NCBI GenBank assembly: GCA_947174645.1 | Contig: CAMWJR010000016.1 | Span: 1 to 11,966 of the forward strand | Source of the DNA: an uncultured Verrucomicrobiota bacterium | GTDB lineage: Bacteria; Verrucomicrobiota; Verrucomicrobiia; Opitutales; LL51 | DNA length: 11,966 nt | Reading direction: 5' to 3' | Part shown: positions 5,739 through 11,966 of the stretch, one piece after another | How positions within the stretch are numbered: the first letter of the stretch is position 1 | How the letters are laid out: the number at the start of each line of letters is the position of its first letter | The notes under the pieces: generated by a model | The model's database searches: none | Told to the model about the DNA's origin: nothing | What the model saw: the letters and a program-made list of their open reading frames with translations, nothing else | Position numbers and translations under genes: made by a program

Positions 5739-7238
5739 ATGGCACTTGATAATGGTCCGACGATGGACCAAATTTTGGGGTGGTGTAAACGGCGGGGAGC
5801 GATTTTCCCGTCGTCTGATATTTATAACGGGATTGCCGGATTTTTTGACTATGGTCCACTCGGTATCGAGATTAAGAAAAATCTTAAGGATGCTTGGTGG
5901 AACTCAATGGTCCATCAACGCGGGGACATTGTCGGTATCGACTGTTCGATTATTATGCACCCTGCGGTTTGGAAAGCTTCAGGGCATGTCGATGGCTTTT
6001 CCGACCCGATGGTGGACTGTAAGGTCTCGAAGATGCGTTATCGGGCCGATCAACTTTACTTTGCAAAAATTACGGTTGCCGGTGAATTATTAGGCTACGT
6101 CTCTGTCCTTGAAGATGAAAACATGCAATCGGAAGCGGAGCAGCAGGCCGACAAACTTAAACGTAAGCAGGCGAAGCAGGGGACTTTAGATCCAGTGGTT
6201 TTAAAACCCTACACGGAGGCGATGCCGGGGGAGTATGCGCTGATTCCTTCCCCGGCAACCGGTCAACCGGGTTCCTTAACGGCACCACGAGCGTTTAACT
6301 TGATGTTCCAAACCCATGTTGGCGCGGTGGTTGACGATTCATCCGTTGCTTACCTCCGGCCGGAAACCGCCCAGGGGATGTTTGTGAATTTCAAAAACGT
6401 CCTCAATACGAATCGCCTCAAATTACCCTTTGGAATTGCGCAAATGGGTCGTTCTTTCCGTAATGAGATTACACCCCGTAACTTCACTTTCCGTTCGCGC
6501 GAATTCGAGCAGATGGAGATGGAATTTTTTATTCAAGATAATGCGGATTGGCAGCACTGGCACCAATATTGGGTCCAAACGCGATTTGATTGGCTCAAAT
6601 CGATCGGTCTCGATGAAAAACGCCTTGCACTGGATGTCCATCGTCCCGAAAAACTAGCGCATTATTCACGTGCTTGTACCGATATCACCTTCCATTACCC
6701 GTTTGGCGTTCAAGAGCTCGAAGGCATTGCCGCGCGCGGAAATTTCGACCTGACACAACACCAAAATGCCAGTGGGAAAAATCTCGAATACTTTGATGAG
6801 GCAGAGCATCGTAGCTATTTACCGCATGTTATTGAACCGGCCATTGGCGTCGATCGACTATTCTTAGCGGTTCTCTGTTCGGCTTACCATGAAGAGTCCG
6901 TTGAGAATGAGACGCGTATTGTGATGAAGTTTCATCCCCAAATCGCACCTGTTAAAGCGGCGGTATTTCCATTGGTCAAGAACCGTCCAGAGTTGGTCGA
7001 ACATGCAAAACAACTTCATCAAAAACTCACACGCCATTGGTTTGTGCAGTACGATGAGAGCGGGGCAATCGGCCGCCGTTATCGTCGCATGGATGAAATC
7101 GGAACGCCATATTGTATTACCGTGGATTTCGATTCACTCGAACAGGGAACCTATACGCTTCGTGACCGCGATACCATGGAACAGCGTCGCGTGAGCGAAT
7201 CCGAATTAATGACTTTTCTCCTCGAACAATACAGCTAG
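5739..7238 (+). CDS. glyQS: Glycyl-tRNA synthetase, dimeric class II (alpha2) type
   Basis: The enzyme charges tRNA-Gly with glycine using ATP in the cytoplasm. The 499-residue protein is the single-chain, eukaryote/archaea-like bacterial form, not the alpha/beta GlyQ+GlyS type. Seen in order: the N-terminal KRRGAIFPSSDIYNGIAGFF then DYGPLG motif-1 region, HVDGFSDPMVDC (residues near 83-94), a connecting insertion with a Lys/Gln-rich helix, PRAFNLMFQTHVG, YLRPETAQGMFVNF, motif 2 with FRNEITPRN (240-248), motif 3 GVDRLF (370-375), and a C-terminal anticodon-binding domain from about 390, with IGRRYRRMDEIGTPYC. Length is normal. The ATG at 5739 follows the previous stop by 1 nt; an in-frame ATG at 5763 (MDQILGW) is an alternative. 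No ribosome binding site is evident, so it may rely on coupling. Confidence 0.98.
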   Translation: MALDNGPTMDQILGWCKRRGAIFPSSDIYNGIAGFFDYGPLGIEIKKNLKDAWWNSMVHQRGDIVGIDCSIIMHPAVWKASGHVDGFSDPMVDCKVSKMRYRADQLYFAKITVAGELLGYVSVLEDENMQSEAEQQADKLKRKQAKQGTLDPVVLKPYTEAMPGEYALIPSPATGQPGSLTAPRAFNLMFQTHVGAVVDDSSVAYLRPETAQGMFVNFKNVLNTNRLKLPFGIAQMGRSFRNEITPRNFTFRSREFEQMEMEFFIQDNADWQHWHQYWVQTRFDWLKSIGLDEKRLALDVHRPEKLAHYSRACTDITFHYPFGVQELEGIAARGNFDLTQHQNASGKNLEYFDEAEHRSYLPHVIEPAIGVDRLFLAVLCSAYHEESVENETRIVMKFHPQIAPVKAAVFPLVKNRPELVEHAKQLHQKLTRHWFVQYDESGAIGRRYRRMDEIGTPYCITVDFDSLEQGTYTLRDRDTMEQRRVSESELMTFLLEQYS

Positions 7239-7288
7239 TGGGATTTTGAGATTGAGCACCGAAGCGGTATCCGCTATGTTACGCGCCC

Positions 7289-9811
7289 ATGGCGACTGAG
7301 GATTCCGCATTAACCCCACTCATGCAGCAATACCGCGAGCTCAAGCGGTCGATTCCCCCGAATGCGCTGCTACTCTTTCGTCTCGGTGATTTTTATGAGA
7401 TGTTCGAAGAGGATGCGCTCATTGGTTCTAAGATTCTGGGCATTACCTTAACACAACGCCATAAAGCGCCGATGGCTGGTATTCCGCACCACGCGGTTGA
7501 CGGCTACATTGCCAAACTCATCCAAGCTGGCTATAAAGTTGCGATCTGTGATCAGACCGAGCTTGCGCGTCCGGGAAAAATTATCCGCCGCCAGATTTCG
7601 AAAATTCTATCTCCAGGAACGCTCATTGCGGAGAACTTGCTTACGCCGTCGCATAACCAATATCTCTTGAGTTTAAAGCTGCATCGAAAAGACATTTCGA
7701 TTGCCTGGATTGAGGTTTCGACAGGGGAGTTTCAGATTGCCAATGCCCCTAATTTATGCGAATTAGAGCACGTTATAGCAGCACTCGATCCCCGAGAAAT
7801 TATTGTCGACGCCAGCGATCGTACACAGTTTCAACAGCTACCGACGCGGGAACACGAGGCATTAAAACGCATTTTGGAAAAATGTACGGTAACCGATCTA
7901 CCGCATTATTATTTTGATGCGCAACGTGGGCTTGAATTATTATTGGAACGCCTTAAAGTCGGCAACCTCCACGGCTACGGCATTACGCACGAAGACCTAG
8001 CGATTGGTGCCGCAGGTGCGCTCATTTTATATGTCAGCGATAACCTCAAACAGCCCCCACATAACCTCCAAAAGCTGCGCAAATACCAGCCGCAGACGGC
8101 GATGATCATTGATGCGCGGACACTCCATCATCTCGAGATTCTACGTAATGTTCATGGAGGTCGAGAACACACCTTACTTGATGCACTTGATGGGACGAAA
8201 ACGGCGATGGGGGCGCGTTTACTCGAACGCTGGGTCCGGGAGCCCTTGATCGATCCAGATGGAATTATTCGTCGCCAGGACGTTGTCGCCGGATTCCGGG
8301 AGGCGCCGGAAAAAATCGCGAACCTAAAGCAACTCTTCAAAGCAATTGCCGACATTCCCCGCATTCTGACACGCATCAGCAATCGCAGTCGAAATCCGCG
8401 TGAACTCGGGATGTTGCGCACGACCTTACAACAGCTTCCCTCTATTACTGAGCTGCTCAGTCAATGGCCACATGAAGCGATTACACCTCTAGCAAGCAGA
8501 ATCGATCCGCTCGAGCCGTTACGTGTTGTGCTTCAACGAATGCTGGCACAAGAATTGCCCAATGATCTCAGCGAGGGAGGTTATATCGCCGGTGGATTTG
8601 ATGCGCAGGTCGATGAATTGCGTTCGCTGGTCCACCATACGAGTTCTTGGCTCTGTGCTTTTGAAAACCAGGAGCAAGCGCGAACCGGTATCAAAACCCT
8701 ACGTGTAAAGTATAATAACAATTTTGGATATTTTATCGAGGTGACGAAATCGAATCTCCACCTTGTGCCAAGTGACTATATCCGCCGCCAGACGACGGTA
8801 AATGCGGAACGCTACACGACCGAGGCGTTGAAAGCAAAAGAACGTGAAATTCTAACGGCCAATGATCGGCTGATTGAGCGCGAAGCAATGCTTTTCCAAT
8901 CGCTGATTGAACAGGTTTTATCGTTCCGAAAACAACTTGATGCCGATGCGCATATTCTAGCGGCGATCGATGTGTTGAGCGGCTGGGCATTACTCGCACA
9001 ACAATGGAATTACTGCCGACCGATCCTGAATAAGGAGCGCATGATTGAAATCCGCGAAGGGCGTCATCCGGTCCTGGAGCGCATGTTGACAAACGAGATG
9101 CAGCATTTTATTGCCAACGACACGAAATTAAGCAGCGCGGAAACACAGATTGCACTGATTACGGGGCCGAATATGGCCGGGAAATCGACCTATATCCGTC
9201 AAGTAGCCCTCATAACATTGATGGCGCAGATTGGAAGTTTTGTTCCTGCGACAACGTGTACCTTAGGGCTTGTAGATCGAATTTTCTCGCGAATTGGTGC
9301 GAGTGACGATCTGGTTCATGGGAGCTCGACGTTTATGGTCGAGATGAATGAGACGGCCAACATTCTCAATAACGCAACGGAAAGCAGTTTGATTATTTTG
9401 GACGAAATTGGGCGCGGAACGAGTACTTACGATGGCCTCAGTTTAGCCTGGGCGATTGTCGAATTTCTACATGAACACTGGATTCCATCAGGCCCTAGAA
9501 CCTTGTTCGCAACCCACTACCACGAGTTGACCAAACTTTCCGAGGACCTCGTTTGCGTCAAGAACTTCCATATTGCCGTTAAAGAATGGAACGACGAAGT
9601 TGTTTTTCTCCACACTATTGAGCCTGGTGCGTCCGATAAGTCGTATGGAATTCACGTTGCACGATTGGCGGGGATGCCGATGCCGGTGATTCAGCGAGCG
9701 ACAGAGGTTCTAGAAAAATTAGAGTCCGAGGGTGATAGTGTTCAAAAGCACCTCCGTAAGATTGTTAAGCCGTCGGATAAGAGGTCTCAACTCGATTTTG
9801 ATTTTTCATAG
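7289..9811 (+). CDS. mutS: DNA mismatch repair protein MutS
   Basis: MutS recognises base mismatches and small loops and recruits MutL through ATP-driven sliding-clamp formation. The 840-residue protein is a full MutS1. The N-terminal mismatch-binding domain carries GDFYEMF with the intercalating Phe35 and Glu37. The connector, core/lever and clamp domains follow. The ABC-type ATPase has Walker A GPNMAGKST (626-634), the Walker B and signature region LDEIGRGTSTYDG (starting near 704) and ATHYHEL. The C-terminus ends QLDFDFS (834-840), which resembles the QLxLF-type beta-clamp-binding peptide; the longer E. coli tetramerisation tail is absent or reduced. The start is ATG at 7289, 50 nt after glyQS; the more upstream ATG at 7276 is out of frame. 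No strong ribosome binding site is seen. Confidence 0.98.
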   Translation: MATEDSALTPLMQQYRELKRSIPPNALLLFRLGDFYEMFEEDALIGSKILGITLTQRHKAPMAGIPHHAVDGYIAKLIQAGYKVAICDQTELARPGKIIRRQISKILSPGTLIAENLLTPSHNQYLLSLKLHRKDISIAWIEVSTGEFQIANAPNLCELEHVIAALDPREIIVDASDRTQFQQLPTREHEALKRILEKCTVTDLPHYYFDAQRGLELLLERLKVGNLHGYGITHEDLAIGAAGALILYVSDNLKQPPHNLQKLRKYQPQTAMIIDARTLHHLEILRNVHGGREHTLLDALDGTKTAMGARLLERWVREPLIDPDGIIRRQDVVAGFREAPEKIANLKQLFKAIADIPRILTRISNRSRNPRELGMLRTTLQQLPSITELLSQWPHEAITPLASRIDPLEPLRVVLQRMLAQELPNDLSEGGYIAGGFDAQVDELRSLVHHTSSWLCAFENQEQARTGIKTLRVKYNNNFGYFIEVTKSNLHLVPSDYIRRQTTVNAERYTTEALKAKEREILTANDRLIEREAMLFQSLIEQVLSFRKQLDADAHILAAIDVLSGWALLAQQWNYCRPILNKERMIEIREGRHPVLERMLTNEMQHFIANDTKLSSAETQIALITGPNMAGKSTYIRQVALITLMAQIGSFVPATTCTLGLVDRIFSRIGASDDLVHGSSTFMVEMNETANILNNATESSLIILDEIGRGTSTYDGLSLAWAIVEFLHEHWIPSGPRTLFATHYHELTKLSEDLVCVKNFHIAVKEWNDEVVFLHTIEPGASDKSYGIHVARLAGMPMPVIQRATEVLEKLESEGDSVQKHLRKIVKPSDKRSQLDFDFS

Positions 9812-9853
9812 AAAAGAGCTCGACATCTTTTTTAGATTCTGCGAGCGTCATGT

Positions 9854-10972
9854 GTGATGGACATCGATGAGGTTCAGTCGCAACATATGATTCTCAACGC
9901 CTTAGAGGATGTTGGGTCCGCGACGTTGCGTCATTTACTCGTGTTTTTCCAAGAAGATTTTGTTTCGATTTTAACGGCTTCCTACGATACGCTTTGCTCT
10001 GTTCCCGGTGTCCCCAAAAAAGTAGCCGAAAGAATCGCAAATTGGCGGAAATATTTTAACCTAGAACGTGAAAAAGAACAACTGTTTACCCAAAACGTCC
10101 GATTTTTGATTGAGGAGAATGCAGACTTTCCGCCGTTACTTAAAAACATCGATACCCCGCCAATTGGGCTCTATGCAAAAGGGAAGGGAACACTTGGTGC
10201 ACAAAAATATATTGCAATCGTCGGGACGCGGAAGCCTTCCATTTATGGATTGAAGGTCGCACGTGAAATTGCCTTAGAGCTTGCGAAGATGGGGTTTGTG
10301 GTTGTTAGTGGTATGGCCCTAGGTATCGACACTGCTGCTCATGAAGGTGCGTTAGCCTCGGGGGCGAACAATGCGACCGTTGCGGTTTTAGGCTCTGGGA
10401 TTGATGTGATTTATCCTAGAGAAAATGCTCCACTTTATCGAAAGATCCTTGATCAAGGCACAATCCTTTCCGAATTTTCCTTCGGCAAACCGGCCAACAA
10501 GATGAGTTTCCCGATTCGCAACCGCGTGTTAGCGGGAATATGTTTGCATATGTTGGTGATTGAGAGCGATCTTCACGGCGGCAGTATGATTACTGCACAT
10601 CTGGCGAATGACTATGGGCGTAGTGTGATGGCGGTTCCGGGACGGATTGATCAGCCGATGGGTCGAGGTTGCCATGCTTTGATTCGGGAGGGAGCGACTT
10701 TAGTTGCGGGCATAGACCATGTTTTAGAAGAACTCAATTGCCCTCCGTCTCAGGTGTATTTTGATTTTGCCGCTGCTGATACCGAAGCGCAGGCTTTGGA
10801 AGATCCCGTTGAGCGACAAATTGTGACACATATTCGTTCTCAAACGAGTATCTCTCCGGATGATCTCGCCGATGCATTGGATATGCCCATCTACCGCTTA
10901 CTACCAAAGTTGCAATTATTGGAATTACGCCAAGTGATTCATCGAAATATCCAAGGCAATTATGAGTGTTAA
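9854..10972 (+). CDS. dprA: DprA/Smf, DNA-processing protein that loads RecA on incoming ssDNA
   Basis: DprA binds single-stranded DNA taken up during natural transformation and loads RecA onto it. The 372-residue protein has the three-part layout. An N-terminal helical/HhH region contains SVPGVPKKVAERIANW (49-64). The Rossmann-fold core has AIVGTRKPS (121-129), GFVVVSGMALGIDTAAHEGA (147-166), VAVLGSGIDVIYP (176-188), the DNA-binding FPIRNR (219-224), GGSMITA (242-248), VPGRID (261-266) and GRGCHALIREGA (270-281). A C-terminal winged helix (about 315-370) closes the protein. All core motifs are present, so it should be active. The start is GTG 9854 or the adjacent ATG 9857; only one residue differs. 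Its last 11 bases overlap rsfS. It follows mutS by 42 nt, placing repair and recombination genes together. Confidence 0.97.
   Translation: MMDIDEVQSQHMILNALEDVGSATLRHLLVFFQEDFVSILTASYDTLCSVPGVPKKVAERIANWRKYFNLEREKEQLFTQNVRFLIEENADFPPLLKNIDTPPIGLYAKGKGTLGAQKYIAIVGTRKPSIYGLKVAREIALELAKMGFVVVSGMALGIDTAAHEGALASGANNATVAVLGSGIDVIYPRENAPLYRKILDQGTILSEFSFGKPANKMSFPIRNRVLAGICLHMLVIESDLHGGSMITAHLANDYGRSVMAVPGRIDQPMGRGCHALIREGATLVAGIDHVLEELNCPPSQVYFDFAAADTEAQALEDPVERQIVTHIRSQTSISPDDLADALDMPIYRLLPKLQLLELRQVIHRNIQGNYEC
10953..10956 (+). promoter_or_regulatory. AAGG ribosome binding site within the dprA end, supports the rsfS start
   Basis: AAGG at 10953-10956 lies 5 nt before the ATG at 10962. A later in-frame ATG at 11010 would give the shorter, more typical RsfS N-terminus but has no purine-rich sequence before it. 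The site therefore favours the start that overlaps dprA. Confidence 0.5.
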
Positions 10973-11381
10973 AGCTTGCCGAGTTTTTGGGGACCACCAG
11001 TTTATAGGCATGCAGGATGAACAGTTACGGGCTTGTATTCAAGTAGTAGAGGATAAGAAGGGCGAAGACTGGAAGGTTTTTCACGTTTCGGGTATTGCGG
11101 ATTACATGCTTTTGGTAACCTGTAACTCGGAGGCACACCTCAAGGCACTGGGATATGCACTTTATGAGACTTTGAAGCAGCAAGGAACGATTGGTCGTAT
11201 TGATTACCAGCCTCAGAGCGGGTGGTTTGTACTCGATGCATTTGATTTTGTGGCCCATCTCATGACAGCGGAGATGCGTTTATTCTACCGTCTCGATCGG
11301 TTATGGGGATGCGCTCCGATCGTGACAGCGAGTGATTTCCCGGTTGACTTTAAGGCGGAAACCGCAGCATACGCGGATTAA
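10962..11381 (+). CDS. rsfS: Ribosomal silencing factor RsfS (Iojap/YbeB family)
   Basis: RsfS binds ribosomal protein uL14 and blocks joining of the 30S and 50S subunits, lowering translation in stationary phase or starvation. The 139-residue product shows the family core: SGIADYMLLVTCNSEAHLKA (43-62, matching the usual S-I-A-D-Y-F-V-I-C-S-G-N-S-D segment), GWFVLDAFDFVAHLM (87-101) and EMRLFYRLDRLWGCAP (104-119). It has about 16 residues before the usual start (Met17, base 11010) and about 20 after the normal WGDAP-like end. The overlapping start at 10962 is preferred because of the AAGG before it. Unlike the common nadD-rsfS arrangement, here it sits between dprA and the L33 gene. Confidence 0.93.
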   Translation: MSVKACRVFGDHQFIGMQDEQLRACIQVVEDKKGEDWKVFHVSGIADYMLLVTCNSEAHLKALGYALYETLKQQGTIGRIDYQPQSGWFVLDAFDFVAHLMTAEMRLFYRLDRLWGCAPIVTASDFPVDFKAETAAYAD

Positions 11382-11384
11382 GCT

Positions 11385-11555
11385 ATGGCGAGAGAGCACA
11401 TTATTTTAGAGTGTACGGAAGCGCGCGCGGAAGGGGCGCCGGTATCGCGGTACATGTCGACGCGCAACAAAAAGACGCAGACGGAACGCGTTGAGAAGAT
11501 GAAGTACAACAAATTTCTCCGTCGGCACACGCTACACCGCGAGATCAAGAAGTAG
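11385..11555 (+). CDS. rpmG: 50S ribosomal protein bL33, zinc-free form
   Basis: A 56-residue ORF, found by direct translation, starts with ATG at 11385 and stops with TAG at 11553-11555. It reads MAREHIILECTEARAEGAPV at the N-terminus, then SRYMSTRNKKTQTERVEKMK, and ends KFLRRHTLHREIKK. This is a clear bL33, a small 50S protein near the E site. It has one Cys (C10) and none of the paired CxxC ribbons of the zinc-binding version, so it is the C-minus form. It lies 3 nt after rsfS and 4 nt before ybeY. The usual partner rpmB (bL28) is not here, and neither is secE-nusG. Length and composition (very basic) fit the family. Confidence 0.96.
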   Translation: MAREHIILECTEARAEGAPVSRYMSTRNKKTQTERVEKMKYNKFLRRHTLHREIKK

Positions 11556-11559
11556 CCTC

Positions 11560-11966
11560 GTGGTGCGCACGATTGAGGTTTCGAACCACTGTCGTCGATG
11601 GATTATTTCGGAGGCATCGGTTGTTGCGCTCTATCAGAAACTCGACCAAAATCCTCGGTACAAGGTTGGACCTGGAGTGCTATCGGTGGCGTTTGTGTCC
11701 TCATTCAGAATGCGGTTACTCCATCAGCAGTTTTTACAGGACGCCTCATTAACAGATGTGATTACCTTTCCAGGAGATCCGGAATTTGGTCTTGCCGGGG
11801 AGATTATTATTTGTCCCTCCTATGCCGAGCAGCAAGCAAAACGCTTTCGCACGGGTCTCGATGACGAGATCAAACTTTATCTCATTCATGGATTTCTACA
11901 CCTAGCAGGTTTAAATGATAAAACCCCAGAAGAGTGTACCGTGATGCGTATGGCAGAAGCTTATTG
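11560..11966 (+). CDS. ybeY: YbeY endoribonuclease / 16S rRNA maturation factor, cut by the right edge
   Basis: YbeY is a metal-dependent RNase involved in 16S rRNA 3'-end processing and 70S quality control. The open frame from GTG at 11560 (a second GTG follows at 11563) gives 135 residues before the window ends. Seen: LTDVITFPGD (64-73, the T-D-V-L-S-F-P signature), GEIIICPSYAEQQA (80-93, the G-D-I-x-I-x-x-x-x-A-x-x-Q-A segment) and the metal-site motif HGFLHLAGLND (110-120). His110 and His114 match the first two zinc ligands, but the third position, His in E. coli, is Asp120. The conserved Arg of the E. coli protein before the TDV motif is Leu59. The TTG-free GTG start and the 4-nt gap to rpmG point to cotranscription. 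Only a short C-terminus is missing. Confidence 0.93.
   Translation, partial: MVRTIEVSNHCRRWIISEASVVALYQKLDQNPRYKVGPGVLSVAFVSSFRMRLLHQQFLQDASLTDVITFPGDPEFGLAGEIIICPSYAEQQAKRFRTGLDDEIKLYLIHGFLHLAGLNDKTPEECTVMRMAEAY

Noticed and set aside
5644..6093. 149-codon plus-strand open frame across the protein B/glyQS junction
   Set aside because: It overlaps two well-supported genes in another frame and resembles no protein family.
7263..7275. AGCGG-TAT-CCGCT hairpin in the glyQS-mutS gap
   Set aside because: A 5-bp stem with no T-run or start-site occlusion; too small to call regulatory.
8733..9092. 119-codon minus-strand open frame inside mutS
   Set aside because: Shadow of the conserved mutS sequence; low-complexity Ser/Pro/Arg composition typical of antisense frames.
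9812..9833. AAAAGA (8-nt loop) TCTTTT stem followed by TT after mutS as a terminator
   Set aside because: Six base pairs, only one of them G-C, and a short T-run; likely chance in an AT-rich spacer.
11598..11864. 88-codon plus-strand open frame near the right edge
   Set aside because: Lies in another frame of ybeY, whose motifs are clear.

Overview
This window is an ordinary-looking, gene-dense bacterial chromosome segment. Genes cover almost all of it, with no gap over 120 bases, no tRNA or rRNA, no insertion sequence and no CRISPR array. The presence of LpxB and an LptF/LptG permease implies a Gram-negative (diderm) cell that makes lipopolysaccharide. The form of several proteins (a zinc-free bL33, a PGTMSLK-type LpxB, an Asp-containing YbeY, a dimeric-type glycyl-tRNA synthetase) suggests the PVC/FCB side of the tree. 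My best guess is Verrucomicrobiota (Opitutae or Puniceicoccales-like). That is inference from remembered family patterns, not a search result.

Layout. Bases 1-1089 carry two minus-strand translation genes: infA (IF-1 with an extra basic tail) and, 2 nt after it, mnmE (tRNA wobble-uridine modification GTPase), which runs off the left edge. A 116-base divergent intergenic region follows. From 1206 to the right edge all twelve genes lie on the plus strand with gaps of -11 to +50 nt and no convincing terminator: lptF/lptG-like permease, ychF, lpxB, an AAA_28-type P-loop protein, two tandem 3-TM membrane proteins, glyQS, mutS, dprA, rsfS, rpmG and ybeY (cut by the right edge).

How they group. The LPS genes (permease, lpxB) supply outer-membrane biogenesis. 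glyQS, infA, mnmE, rpmG, rsfS, ybeY and ychF serve translation and ribosome maturation or control. mutS and dprA serve mismatch repair and the handling of incoming single-stranded DNA. The least understood part is 4625-5737. There a small NadR/AAA_28-like nucleotide-binding protein overlaps the first of two small membrane paralogs, which are about 61% identical over their cores. This looks like a compact translationally coupled module, possibly a half-size transporter pair with a cytosolic kinase, inserted between lpxB and glyQS. It is the best candidate for something undescribed here. All the other genes belong to well-known families, several with mild sequence oddities noted below.
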